A stretch of DNA of 64,000 nt from Gloeobacter violaceus PCC 7421 (GCF_000011385.1 NC_005125.1:1364001-1428000), one strand, 5' to 3'; positions 35,718-44,781 are shown, numbered from the stretch's first letter. Translations and numbers: made by a program. Notes: generated by a model not told the origin, from the letters alone.

Positions 35718-35833
35718 CGATCGCGGGGCTTGTCCTCACCCGACATCGCCCGCGCACCCGAAAAGACCATCACCAGGCCGCCTGCCACGATCCCGGCGGC
35801 CAGCAGCACCATCACCACACTCAACCAGTCCAC
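35714..35833 (-). CDS. Possible small membrane protein (39 aa)
   Basis: A short minus-strand frame begins at GTG and encodes one hydrophobic helix (LSVVMVLLAAGIVAGGLVMV) followed by a charged tail (GARAMSGEDKPRDR), a layout typical of small cyanobacterial membrane proteins. It overlaps the glgB stop tail to tail. The start is uncertain: a GGAG sits too close to the GTG, and no other start is clear. Confidence 0.4.
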   Translation of the reverse strand: MDWLSVVMVLLAAGIVAGGLVMVFSGARAMSGEDKPRDR

Positions 35834-35873
35834 ACTCCGCCCCCGAAAGCCACCCCCGCATCATAGCGGAGCT

Positions 35874-37397
35874 TCAGCTTCCCGGCCGCCGCAGCACCCT
35901 CCCCGGCCGCTTGCCCGTGACTTGGCCTCCATCGACGACCCATTCGCCATTGACCATCACCGCTTCGATGCCTACCGGGGGGGCTGCGGGTGCCTCGATG
36001 GTGGCCCGATCGGCGACGCGCGCCGGGTCGAAGACCACCAGATCCGCGTGAAAACCCGGGGCGATCCGGCCCCGGTCGGTGAGTTTCAGCCGGCTTGCCG
36101 GCAGAGCCGTCATTTTGTAGATGGCCGCAGCCAGGGGCAGCACTTTTTCCTCGCGCACGTATTTTCCGAGGATGCGCGCGAAGGAACCGGCCCCGCGCGG
36201 GTGGGCGCCGTTGAGTTCCCCGTCGGTACAGAACATTGTCCAGGGAGCGGCGATGAACCAGCGCAGATCGTCCTCGCTCACCGAAGTGCCGATTACTCCT
36301 TCCTCGGGCCGGCGGTCGCCTACGGGCTCCGTCTCGCGCACGATACGCATGAACGCTGCACCAGGCGTTACCTTCCAGATCCGGGCAATTTCATCGAGGG
36401 TCTTGCCCGCAAGGGCCGCATCCGGTTCGTAGCGGACGATGCGCAGGTGCGTGGGTCCGCCGTTGTCAGCGATCGCCTTTTCGACTTTGGCGGCGTTGAA
36501 GTAATCGCGATCGGGCACGATCACCCGCAGCGTCGACTGCCAGAACGTATAGGGATAGACGTCTGCTTTGAGATCGACGCCTTGAAGGCGGGCCGATTCG
36601 ATCACCGGCGGCACCCGTAGGGCGGCCTGGTGCCAGACGGGGGTGGTGGCGAGCTTGATATGGCTGGCCTGCACCGGCAGCTTGGCGCGCGAGCCGATTT
36701 CGACAAGCTCGGCCAGGGCTTCGAAGACCGCGTTGCCCTCGTCGCGCATGTGGCTGATATAAAAGCCTCCCGAGCGCGCCGCCACCGTGGCCAGTGCCAC
36801 TACCTCCTCGGTGGTGGCCGAAAAGCTGTCCGGGTACTCCAGACCGGTCGAGAGCCCAAAGGCCCCGGCGGCCATTTCCTGCTCCACGAGGGCGCCCATA
36901 CGCACCAGTTCCGCCGGTGCGGAGGCCCGCAGCGCATTGGGCTTCATCGCCTCGCGGCGCAAAGTGGCATGTCCGACCATACTCGCCACGTTGAGGGCGG
37001 CGGGCTGCTTGTCCAGGCGGGCAAAAAAGGCGGCGAGCGGATAGTTCGACTCACCGTCCTGGCCGACAAAGACGGTCGCGATGCCCTGACGGATGGCCGC
37101 GTCGGCGGTGGGGTTCTCGAAGATGGCACCGTCGGCGTGGCTGTGCATGTCGACAAATCCGGGAGCAAGGGCCAAACCGCCCAGGTTCCGTGTCCGCTCA
37201 CCCGGCCTGGCCGATAGCGCCGGGGCCACCGCCGCGATCCGACCCGCTTCGACCCTGACACTGCCTGCAAAGGGCGCCCCACCGCCGCCGTCATAGATAA
37301 GGGCATTGGTAATGAGCACGTCCTCCGCCCAGACCGGAACTGCTCCCACCAACAGCAACAGTGTGCCGATACCGACAATTTTTTCCAATCCGCTCAA
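35874..37397 (-). CDS. Secreted N-acyl-D-amino-acid deacylase-like amidohydrolase
   Basis: The 507-residue protein has a signal peptide (GIGTLLLLVGAVPVWAED) and an amidohydrolase barrel with the metal-binding HxH in FVDMHSHAD, then GHATLR, SHMRDEGN, QASHIK and the family-specific FCTDGELNGAHPRGAGSF. Such enzymes hydrolyse N-acyl-D-amino acids or D-glutamate derivatives, and export implies use on periplasmic or external substrates. The start is TTG with GAGGGG seven bases upstream. It overlaps no neighbour. Confidence 0.88.
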   Translation of the reverse strand: MSGLEKIVGIGTLLLLVGAVPVWAEDVLITNALIYDGGGGAPFAGSVRVEAGRIAAVAPALSARPGERTRNLGGLALAPGFVDMHSHADGAIFENPTADAAIRQGIATVFVGQDGESNYPLAAFFARLDKQPAALNVASMVGHATLRREAMKPNALRASAPAELVRMGALVEQEMAAGAFGLSTGLEYPDSFSATTEEVVALATVAARSGGFYISHMRDEGNAVFEALAELVEIGSRAKLPVQASHIKLATTPVWHQAALRVPPVIESARLQGVDLKADVYPYTFWQSTLRVIVPDRDYFNAAKVEKAIADNGGPTHLRIVRYEPDAALAGKTLDEIARIWKVTPGAAFMRIVRETEPVGDRRPEEGVIGTSVSEDDLRWFIAAPWTMFCTDGELNGAHPRGAGSFARILGKYVREEKVLPLAAAIYKMTALPASRLKLTDRGRIAPGFHADLVVFDPARVADRATIEAPAAPPVGIEAVMVNGEWVVDGGQVTGKRPGRVLRRPGS

Positions 37398-37472
37398 CGC
37401 ACCCCTCGCACGCCCGAACCGCCTTATCCTACGCGAGGCACCAGGTGCCGGATGTGACGGGTAGTACCGGCC

Positions 37473-38003
37473 CTAACTTTGTCCTATGCTCTCGCTGTAG
37501 GGGCAGAAGGTCGGGCAGCTGTCTTCGTAGCGGGGATTGTACTTGCCGCAAATGTAACAGCGCGTGACCTCGCTGCTGCGGTTGGCGGCACTCTGGTAGA
37601 TGCGCTTTGCAAGATCGTGCAGGGGCAGATTCTTCGTGTCTACCGCCTTGGATCGCTCAATGGCATCGACGGCGGTGTAGATTTCGTCGAGGCTTTTGCC
37701 CTCGCCGTAGCCGGCAAGCACCACCTGACGAAATTTGACCCGAAAGTCACGCTCTTCTTCGTCTTCTTGGTCATTGAGAAAGTCGAGGGGCAAAAATTCG
37801 AGGTCCGGAGCCTGGGTGTCGGCGAACTTGGCGATGGCTTCCTCTTCCTTCGCCTCCTCGCGGGCGATGATCTCGGGAGAAACATTCGGTTGCGCCGTCT
37901 CAGTGCCGCTGAGATCAAGGTCGATCTTGTCGAGATCCGGCGTGTACTTCTCGGGATTTTCCTGGGGATCCCTTGCCCCTTTGGGCTGCGGTTCGGCGCT
38001 CAT
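37473..38003 (-). CDS. Cyanobacterial conserved hypothetical protein with C-terminal Cys cluster
   Basis: This 176-residue acidic protein begins MSAEPQPKGARDP at an ATG with GAGGAG upstream. The N-terminal half is disordered and Glu/Asp-rich. Residues 95-150 look helical (RVKFRQVVLAGYGEGKSLDE). The end has four Cys in CYICGKYNPRYEDSCPTFC, a zinc-ribbon-like arrangement, followed by PYSESIGQS. Its function is unknown. Confidence 0.7.
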   Translation of the reverse strand: MSAEPQPKGARDPQENPEKYTPDLDKIDLDLSGTETAQPNVSPEIIAREEAKEEEAIAKFADTQAPDLEFLPLDFLNDQEDEEERDFRVKFRQVVLAGYGEGKSLDEIYTAVDAIERSKAVDTKNLPLHDLAKRIYQSAANRSSEVTRCYICGKYNPRYEDSCPTFCPYSESIGQS

Positions 38004-38139
38004 GGGTTCTCTCCTCGTCTTTGTACGCACGGTAACCCCCCTGCCGCCTGGAGCGCCTCTACCCGGGGAAGGACAGGCCAATACACCACGTGTCTGCTGT
38101 GTGGGCGGCCGGCCCTTCTAGCGAGACGGGGGGCAAAGC

Positions 38140-38286
38140 TCACGGGCGACTTTGCGAATCGTCGGGGACAGCGTATACGTCGTAATTCTCGATACCGCCG
38201 CCGTGGAGAACCAGGTCGGCCCTCTGGATTTCTTCCTTGCGATTGCCCTCGACTATCACCAGATAGCCCCCCGCCTGGGCATGCAT
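38140..38286 (-). pseudogene. C-terminal fragment of a general-stress-type protein
   Basis: A 48-codon frame (MHAQAGGYLVIVEGNRKEEI then QRADLVLHGGGIENYDVYAV) strongly resembles the last third of a cyanobacterial stress-protein family that reads GDYLVVVDGT...A..IL...GI..W.VYD. A TGA directly precedes its ATG, and only about 65 bases separate it from the ctp stop, so the N-terminal domain is missing. A short LGLIPS stretch in another frame just upstream may be part of the eroded N-terminal portion. The rest of the 348-base gap 38004-38351 shows no gene. Confidence 0.55.
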
Positions 38287-38351
38287 TCAGGCTCGCGCCC
38301 CATGGACCTGGAGGGTATCAATCCCAGGAAGTACAGTGTCCGATCGGACGC

Positions 38352-39653
38352 TCAGCCGTCCGGCACCTCGAGGCCGATGGTCTTTTGCAGCTGTTCGGTG
38401 AGCACCGCTGCCGCCCGGCGGTACTGCTCGTCGGCCTCGCTGCCCCACTGCCCGGAGGCGGTGAGCTTCTGGCGCACTCCCTCCGGGATGCTCACCAGGA
38501 CATCCGGGGAGATCCCTTTTTTATGGATTTCCCGGCCGGAGGGGGTCCGGTAGCGGGCGATGGTGACGTTGAGACCCGAGCCGTCCGATAGGCCGTTGAT
38601 CTGCTGGATGACCCCTTTGCCAAACGTCGGCATGCCCACCAGGGTGGCGCGGCGGTGATCTTGCAGCGCACCGGCGACGATTTCGCTGGCGGAGGCGGAG
38701 CCGCGGTCCACCATGACCACCAGCGGCAGGTCGGTGCGGGCACGGCCGGTGGCGCGGATCGTCTCGCGCTCACCGGTGCGATCGACCACCGAGACGATTG
38801 CGCCTTCGGCCAGCAGCAGACTGGTCACCTCGGTGGCGGCATCCACCCGGCCACCGGGGTTGTTGCGCAGATCCAAAATCCATCCCCGGGCACCCTCGCC
38901 CCCGAGGACGTCGAGGGCGGCGCGCACTTCCCGACCGGCCTTGGCGTTGAATTGCTGCAACTGGATGTAGCCCAGCTTGAAACCGCCCTCTTGCTTCAGC
39001 CGGGCCTTGATCGCCGGCAATTCGATGGCGGCGCGCGTCAGGGTGACGGTGAGCAGCTTGCCGCTCCCGCGCCGCAGCGTCAGGGTGAGCACGGCGCCCT
39101 TCTCGCCGCGGACGCGCCGGCTGACCGTGTCGAGGCTCAACCCCGCCACCGACTGGCGATCAACCGCAACGATCTGGTCTTTGACTTGGAGTCCTGCCCG
39201 GGCCGCGGGGCCGTCCGGAAAAATCCGGACGATCACCGGCACCCCGCTGCCTTCGACCGTGCCCAGGTTCATCCCCACCCCGATCGACTCGCCGCTGGTC
39301 TGCTCCAGCAGGTTTTGATACTCGCGGGGGGTCAAAAAGCGGGTGTAGGGATCACCGAGCTTTTTGAGCGCCGTGCGGACGGCCCGATAGGCATCGTCTT
39401 TGGAGGCGTACTCGCGGCCGAGCAGTTCGCTGCGCACCTGCAGCCAGTCGATTCGGTTGAAGGCCGGGTCATAAAATTCGCGCCCGACCGTCTGCCAAAC
39501 TTCGTCTACCAGAGCCTTGGGCGAATCCGCCAGGCGCGACTTAATGGGTGCCTCAGCGGCAGCCTGTCGGGCAAGGATGGTCGGCACACCCGGCCCCCAA
39601 AGCACCCCGAGCCAGACCAAAAGCGGTAGCACCCGGCGAAGCCGCTGCGCCAT
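38352..39653 (-). CDS. Carboxyl-terminal processing protease, S41 (CtpA/CtpB type)
   Basis: Ctp proteases cleave C-terminal extensions of exported proteins; cyanobacterial CtpA matures the D1 protein of photosystem II. The 433-residue protein has a signal or anchor helix (VLPLLVWLGVLWGPG), a PDZ domain (IGVGMNLGTVEGSGVPVIVR) and the S41 core with WILDLRNNPGG, the nucleophile in DRGSASASE and the catalytic Lys in FGKGVIQ. I chose the ATG (39653) preceded by GGGAGG. Which Ctp paralogue this is cannot be told here. Confidence 0.93.
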   Translation of the reverse strand: MAQRLRRVLPLLVWLGVLWGPGVPTILARQAAAEAPIKSRLADSPKALVDEVWQTVGREFYDPAFNRIDWLQVRSELLGREYASKDDAYRAVRTALKKLGDPYTRFLTPREYQNLLEQTSGESIGVGMNLGTVEGSGVPVIVRIFPDGPAARAGLQVKDQIVAVDRQSVAGLSLDTVSRRVRGEKGAVLTLTLRRGSGKLLTVTLTRAAIELPAIKARLKQEGGFKLGYIQLQQFNAKAGREVRAALDVLGGEGARGWILDLRNNPGGRVDAATEVTSLLLAEGAIVSVVDRTGERETIRATGRARTDLPLVVMVDRGSASASEIVAGALQDHRRATLVGMPTFGKGVIQQINGLSDGSGLNVTIARYRTPSGREIHKKGISPDVLVSIPEGVRQKLTASGQWGSEADEQYRRAAAVLTEQLQKTIGLEVPDG

Positions 39654-39728
39654 GGTTTTTCCTCCCGTCTCAAAGACCGACAACCCATTCGAGCGGCTGC
39701 CGGCTCGGTTGCGAACGCGACGCAGTCA

Positions 39729-40754
39729 TTATCGCCCGACCCGTTTGCGCGCTTTGAGATAGACCGAGCGAATCGCCGCCACGACCGCCTCGGGCCGCTC
39801 CAGCGAAACGTAGTTGCCGCAGTCGGGCAGAACGCTCTGGTGGCTATCGCTGGAGAGGGCGGCCAGTTCCGCCTGCAACTCCAACCAGATGCGCCGGCTC
39901 GCTTCGATCGGAAAATCTTGGCGGTAGTCGGCCGGATCGAGGTGATTGGCGGCAGTGAGCACCGCGAGAGGCAGATCCCTCAGGGAGCCCGCCGCCCGGA
40001 CCTGATCGGCGCTCTCGTCGAAATGCCGGTACTCACTGTAGAGGGTGCTGCAGTAGAGCGAGCGGAAAATCCCGGCCCGGGCGGCATCCTGGCGCTGTGC
40101 GGGCAGCTTTTCGATCGTCCCCAGCTTGGGGAGAATTTCCCACCACCCGGCGAAACGGATGAGCCCGATCGGGGCGAGCAGCCGCAACCAGCCCAGCCGG
40201 TTTAAATTGCGCTCACCCGCGGCGCGCAACTGCGGCAGGATGCGGCGATTTTCGTCCTCGTGGCTGGCATCCACCAGCACGACCCCGGCCACCTCCTGTG
40301 GATACAGATGGGCGAACATGCGCATGTGCAGTCCGCCTAGAGAGCGGCCCACCAGGATATAGGGTCCGGCGATCTCCGCCTTTTCAAGCAGGGCGTGCAA
40401 CTCCTCGCTTACCTGGCGGCTGGTCGGATTTTTGAGACCCGCATCGCTCCAGCCGTAACCGGCTCGGTCGTAACTGACGGTGCGGGTGAATTTGGCCACC
40501 TCCGCCTGTACCCGGCACCACTCCAGCGACCAGGCCCCACCGCCCGCCTCCAGGATCACCGTCGGCCCGCCCGTTCCCACCTCGAGCAAATGCAGCCGGT
40601 GGCCTCCCACGTCCACAAGCCGACCCGGCGGCGGCCATTTGCGGCGATCGGCGATCGAAGCGACGGCCTGGTAGATAGCCCCAACATCGATCGCCACAAA
40701 AATGAACAGGGCCAGATTGCCCAGCGCTTCGACAAACCCCATCAATCCCAGCAC
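39729..40754 (-). CDS. Alpha/beta hydrolase with membrane anchor
   Basis: The 341-residue protein has an N-terminal hydrophobic helix (LGNLALFIFVAIDVGA) and a hydrolase fold: oxyanion region VILEAGGGAWSLEW, nucleophile GRSLGG, acid region VLVDASHED. The usual C-terminal GH motif appears as DCGNYVSLERPE, with Asn (AAC) where the catalytic His is expected. The start at 40754 is GTG; an ATG at 40742 is an alternative. It lies back to back with the phosphoribosyltransferase gene. Confidence 0.82.
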   Translation of the reverse strand: MLGLMGFVEALGNLALFIFVAIDVGAIYQAVASIADRRKWPPPGRLVDVGGHRLHLLEVGTGGPTVILEAGGGAWSLEWCRVQAEVAKFTRTVSYDRAGYGWSDAGLKNPTSRQVSEELHALLEKAEIAGPYILVGRSLGGLHMRMFAHLYPQEVAGVVLVDASHEDENRRILPQLRAAGERNLNRLGWLRLLAPIGLIRFAGWWEILPKLGTIEKLPAQRQDAARAGIFRSLYCSTLYSEYRHFDESADQVRAAGSLRDLPLAVLTAANHLDPADYRQDFPIEASRRIWLELQAELAALSSDSHQSVLPDCGNYVSLERPEAVVAAIRSVYLKARKRVGR

Positions 40755-40852
40755 CGTTGCTGATCTCGATCGTAAAAGGCTTTTGCACCACTGACCAGGA
40801 ACTGGTGTACCCGGGCGCAGGACTGTACTCTGGAGCCAGGAAGGGATGCACG

Positions 40853-41530
40853 ATGAGCCACCGGCCTTTTTTCAACCGCCGCGACGCGGGCCGGCAACTG
40901 GCGGCACACCTGTGGGACTACCGCGAAGTGCCTGGCCTGCTCGTACTTGGGCTGGCCCGCGGCGGCGTACCGGTCGCCTACGAGGTGGCCGCCGCCCTGG
41001 GGGCCGACCTCGATGTGCTTGTTGTGCGCAAACTCGGCGTGCCGGGCCAGGATGAACTGGCCTTGGGGGCGATCGCTCCTGGCGGAGTGCGGGTGCTCAA
41101 CGAGCCGATCGTCCGCTCCTGCGGTGTAAGCGAAGCGCAAATCGCCGCGGTGGTCGCAGTTGAGGAGCGCGAACTGCAAAGGCGCGAGGTGCTCTACCGC
41201 GGCGAGCGCCCTCGCACTCCTGTCTGCCGTCGGTCGGTGCTCCTCATCGATGACGGTTTGGCCACGGGTGCCACGATGCACGCCGCCGTCGAGTGGGTGC
41301 GCACCCAACAACCCGTCCGGTTGATCGCCGCGGTACCCGTGGCCGCTCCCTCTGCCTTGATTGCCCTACAACCTCTGGTCGACGAACTGGTCTGCCCCCT
41401 TGCACCGGGAAACTTTACTTCGGTCGGACTCTGGTACGCAGATTTTTCACAGACCTCCGACAGCGAAGTGCAGCAACTGCTCGCCACCGCCGTTCGACAT
41501 CCCTCGGACTCCCCGGGAACGCCCCGGTGA
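40853..41530 (+). CDS. Phosphoribosyltransferase family protein
   Basis: This 225-residue PRTase-fold protein has the 5-phosphoribosyl-binding loop SVLLIDDGLATGATM. Upstream lie LVLGLARGGVPVAYEVAAAL and VVRKLGVPGQDELALGAIAP, the form found in stand-alone predicted phosphoribosyltransferases often fused to dienelactone hydrolases. The ATG has GGAAGGG upstream. The base specificity is unknown. The 288 bases after it, to 41818, hold no gene I can support. Confidence 0.88.
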   Translation: MSHRPFFNRRDAGRQLAAHLWDYREVPGLLVLGLARGGVPVAYEVAAALGADLDVLVVRKLGVPGQDELALGAIAPGGVRVLNEPIVRSCGVSEAQIAAVVAVEERELQRREVLYRGERPRTPVCRRSVLLIDDGLATGATMHAAVEWVRTQQPVRLIAAVPVAAPSALIALQPLVDELVCPLAPGNFTSVGLWYADFSQTSDSEVQQLLATAVRHPSDSPGTPR

Positions 41531-41818
41531 ACCGCGTGAATACGTAGATCTACTTAACCAATGCGGGGGATTTTGACCGATAAACATGCACCTGCTGCTG
41601 CGAGCCGCCAAAGCAGCGGTTCAAAGATCATTCTTTTCACGCAATTTCATTGGGGCTATTGGCAGATATTCTTATCAAAAAGGTGTACATGTCCTCTGTT
41701 GTCTTAGGGGTAGCAGGCGGAGCAGATTTTGCCGTTTGCCGTTTTCAGGAAAGTAAATGACCTGCAGGTGAATCCTAACAACGCTTTATGAACACTCAGA
41801 CTTGGATGTCGTAATGCC

Positions 41819-42721
41819 ATGGCACTGATAAGACGCACCCGCGACCTGATTATACGAGAAATAAATACTCTGCCGCCAGCCCGTCTATCCTCCCAGTTTG
41901 CCCAGGCCCTGGCGGCGGAGATCCACCGTCAGGAACTGCCGCAATTGTCTGAAAGGCAGCGCGACTGCGTCTACGCCCTGGAGCGCGAAGGTGTCTATGT
42001 GACCCACCTCGAAGACCTTGCACTCGCTTCGACGGCAGCCATGCTGCAAGCTGCCCGGCGATGGATTCCCACCCTCGACGACACCCAGCCCGAGATCACC
42101 GCAAAGCAGGATCTCAAGCTTGACGACGCATCGATCTTGCATTCACCGGTCCTCTATCGGTGGGGCCTGGAGGAATCTTTGCTCAATATTGTTGAAACTT
42201 ATCTTGGCTTGCCTGCGCGGTATATGGGAACGGCCCTCAGGCGTTCGACCCTGCATAGTGCCCAGGTCAAAACGCGCGACTGGCATACCGACCACGAGGA
42301 TCTGCGCATGGTCAAAGTGATCGTCTACTTGAGCGACGTGGACACCCACTCCGGACCTTTTCAGTACATCTCCAAACGCCTGAGCGCCTACCTGCGCGAT
42401 AAACTCGGCTATCGGCACGGCAGGATCCCCTCCAAGACCGTGGCGTCGATTGTGCCTGAAAGCTTCTGGCAGAGGTGTCTGGGCCGCGCCGGCACCGTGA
42501 TTCTCGCCGACACGGCAACGATCTTTCACCGGGGGGAGATGCCAACCCAGCGCGAGCGACTGGCGCTTTTTTATACCTACACCTCTTGCCAGCCGCTCAA
42601 TTCCCATATCTGCAACGGCAGTTTCAAACCGTGGGAGCTTGAATATTTGACAGCGTCCCTCAACCATCGACAGCAGCAATGTTCGCTGCGGCGCTTCACC
42701 TTGCCGGAGTTGGTGGGCTGA
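41819..42721 (+). CDS. Phytanoyl-CoA dioxygenase (PhyH)-like Fe(II)/2-oxoglutarate enzyme
   Basis: A 300-residue protein with the Fe-binding HxD in DWHTDHEDLRM, VKVIVYLSDVD and SGPFQYISKRLS, and the distal His in TIFHRGEMPTQRERLALFY. This is the layout of PhyH-like dioxygenases, which hydroxylate small molecules using oxygen and 2-oxoglutarate. It converges on the MnmC-like remnant with seven bases between. The substrate is unknown. Confidence 0.8.
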   Translation: MALIRRTRDLIIREINTLPPARLSSQFAQALAAEIHRQELPQLSERQRDCVYALEREGVYVTHLEDLALASTAAMLQAARRWIPTLDDTQPEITAKQDLKLDDASILHSPVLYRWGLEESLLNIVETYLGLPARYMGTALRRSTLHSAQVKTRDWHTDHEDLRMVKVIVYLSDVDTHSGPFQYISKRLSAYLRDKLGYRHGRIPSKTVASIVPESFWQRCLGRAGTVILADTATIFHRGEMPTQRERLALFYTYTSCQPLNSHICNGSFKPWELEYLTASLNHRQQQCSLRRFTLPELVG

Positions 42722-42728
42722 GGGCAGG

Positions 42729-43118
42729 CTACCGCCCGGTCCACCGTTTTTTCCAGTGCGAACTCGGCGCGAGGTTGCTGCACTGCTGCTCCTCGCGCCG
42801 CCGCCGGTACAGAGTCGGGGCATCGTCTGTGAGGGTGGGATCGCGGTAGGGAATCGCGGCGCGTGTTTGAAGAACGCGGGCCGTAGGGCGGACCCGCCAC
42901 AATGTATCGAGCAGCGCGGCACTGTTATAGCCGAGGCCGTAGCAGACATCGAGCACCCGAATGGGTTCGGGCCGGTACAATAGGCCGCTGGGGCGGACGA
43001 ACTTGCCCAGCGCTTCGCGGTACGCTCCTGTGCGGCTGTGAAACGCCCGTCCAGTCTTCGTACAGGCGAAGGTGAACGAGCCGTCCGCCGTCGGTTGAAC
43101 CGACCAGTCGCTCTCCAT
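42729..43118 (-). pseudogene. MnmC/MnmD-like methyltransferase lacking its central part
   Basis: The 129-codon frame joins two recognisable ends. Residues 1-80 (ADGSFTFACTKTGRAFHSRTG, RVLDVCYGLGYNSAALLDTL) are the N-terminal part with SAM motif I. Residues 88-129 (AIPYRDPTLTDD, SSHWKKRWTGR) are the usual extreme C-terminus of the cyanobacterial family. The catalytic middle, roughly half of a normal protein by my memory of the family, is absent, with the frame kept. It is probably non-functional as a tRNA wobble-uridine methyltransferase. Confidence 0.75.
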
Positions 43119-43236
43119 GGCCACCCTCGGGTGCACTCTTGCTGCTTGGCGCGAACAGACGTCGGATAATAGCACAAATGCAAATTGCCCTTACCCAATT
43201 TGTAATTGCACCAAAAACCCGTCGCCACCGCCGCTG

Positions 43237-43752
43237 CTAGCTGCTGCCGCTACCGCCGGCAAAGAACTCCAACCGGCCGAAGCCGAGAAAGTAGGTAAAC
43301 GGGTTGGTGCCGGCGGGTTGGGCGTTGATTTCAAACAAGTACGTGCCGCCGCCGCGGGGGTTGCGCATCGTCGAAAGTTCGATAGTAACCGCCTGGCCCG
43401 GGCTGACCGGCTTTTGCAGGTTCAACCGCAGGCGCTGCCCGCTTAGGCTCTCGACTTGCAGCGGTACCGAAGTGCCCCCGCTCAACACCCGGATCTGGCC
43501 GGGGTCAGGAACGCGCACGCGCCGGGGAATGCCCACGATCAGGCCGCCGAGGGGTTCGCCGCTGTCGGAGGGGACAGCGACGTCGAAGGTGTAGGTCGCG
43601 GTGTTGTACGAGGCGCTGACGTTGGTCGTCATGGCGCGGGTGAGCTTGGGCACGACGCTGAAGAAAGTTTCCCCGTTGGCGACGATGGCGCTCAACGGAG
43701 CGGCAGACAACAGCACTAGGGCACACGCACTCAAGGCCAAAGACAGTTTCAT
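43237..43752 (-). CDS. DUF2808 secreted protein
   Basis: The 171-residue protein has a signal peptide (LSLALSACALVLLSAAPLSA) and a beta-sandwich body matching the cyanobacterial DUF2808 family: ATYTFDVAVPSDSGEPLGGL, VEIDPxRS-like QVESLSGQRLRLNLQKPVSP, AVTIELSTMRNPRGGGTYLF. The ATG has GGAG upstream. Its function is unknown; members are predicted periplasmic or cell-surface proteins. Confidence 0.88.
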   Translation of the reverse strand: MKLSLALSACALVLLSAAPLSAIVANGETFFSVVPKLTRAMTTNVSASYNTATYTFDVAVPSDSGEPLGGLIVGIPRRVRVPDPGQIRVLSGGTSVPLQVESLSGQRLRLNLQKPVSPGQAVTIELSTMRNPRGGGTYLFEINAQPAGTNPFTYFLGFGRLEFFAGGSGSS

Positions 43753-43948
43753 GCAGAAAGCTCCCTGGATCCAGCAAACTTACTCGTATACCCAAAGCGC
43801 TCTGCTGTCCATCCCTGAGCATGATTTGTAACACTAGATACAATGCTCCGGCAGCCAAAATCCGGTTGGAGAGCGGATCTTGGCTAAATGTCCAGCCCAT
43901 AGGCATTCTACACGGTGCATAAACAAGCATCTATGCCAAAAAGAGTAT

Positions 43949-44425
43949 CTATAGATAGGCAATCAGGCGACCGCAGACGAGGACCGCACCCCAAAGGAGC
44001 AAAGAGAGTACGGCCATCGAGCGTGCCGCCGGAGGCACCTTGGTCCACTGCTCGACGGTGCGTAGCGGCCCGGCGTGCAGGAGCGCCGCGTTGGCGCCGG
44101 CCAGCGCAATCAAGGTGAGTTTGACCCGAAAGGCCGGATTGGCGGCGAGGGCCGCGGCGTCGGCGGCAAACAGCATCAAGCCGGAGAGGGCTGCGGCGGC
44201 AAAGCTGCTGTGGGCCACCGGCAGCAGGAAACGGGCGAGAGGAGCCACCGGCAGCGCCCGGGCCAGCCCCACCAGCCGCAGATCAAAAAGGGCGACAGCG
44301 CCCACTGCCAGCACAAAAGCGGCGATGTGGACGATCTCCACCGCCGGGTAGAGCCACACCCCCTGGCGCAGGGCGACGGCCGGGGCGGTCTGCTCCAGTT
44401 GCCGCAGCCAGTTTTCCGGGAGCAT
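43949..44425 (-). CDS. DUF6644-like four-helix membrane protein
   Basis: A 158-residue integral membrane protein with about four helices (VEIVHIAAFVLAVGAVALFD, HSSFAAAALSGLMLFAADAA, VKLTLIALAGANAALLHAG, SMAVLSLLLWGAVLVCGRL). His residues in helices 1 and 2 could bind haem or metal. The start ATG overlaps the upstream DUF6152 stop (TGATG), so the two are translationally coupled. Confidence 0.7.
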   Translation of the reverse strand: MLPENWLRQLEQTAPAVALRQGVWLYPAVEIVHIAAFVLAVGAVALFDLRLVGLARALPVAPLARFLLPVAHSSFAAAALSGLMLFAADAAALAANPAFRVKLTLIALAGANAALLHAGPLRTVEQWTKVPPAARSMAVLSLLLWGAVLVCGRLIAYL

Positions 44426-44781
44426 CAGCGTAGCTCGACGGTTTTCTCGCCCAGGACAATCCGCTCGGCGCGCAGTTCGTTCGGTTCGCTGCGGTGCGCG
44501 TAGCCTTCGACGCGCACGCCCATGCCCGGCTGCAGAGCCGTCTTCGGCAGTCCCCGGCTTTCCATGCGGGCGGGCGGAGCAAGGACGGCGAGCCAGACTT
44601 TGTCGGTGCTCTGCAGTTGGATGGTCACGTGGGGCGATTCGTAGCGCACCGATTGCACCTTGCCGCTGATATCGAGCGTCTCGGCATTGTTGTAGTTGCT
44701 CCAGCCGTGGTGGGCCAGGGCGCCGGGCGCTCCGGCCAGGGCCGCCAGGGCCGCCAATGTCACAACCGTTCGCCTGGTCAT
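44425..44781 (-). CDS. DUF6152-like periplasmic protein
   Basis: A 118-residue exported protein: signal peptide TVVTLAALAALAGAPGALA, then HHGWSNYNNAETLDISGKVQ and a small beta barrel (PHVTIQLQSTDKVWLAVLAP, MGVRVEGYAHRSEPNELRAE). This matches the DUF6152 family. The mature N-terminal His-His may bind metal. AGGAG precedes the ATG. It is coupled to the following membrane protein, suggesting a joint, unknown function. Confidence 0.75.
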   Translation of the reverse strand: MTRRTVVTLAALAALAGAPGALAHHGWSNYNNAETLDISGKVQSVRYESPHVTIQLQSTDKVWLAVLAPPARMESRGLPKTALQPGMGVRVEGYAHRSEPNELRAERIVLGEKTVELR

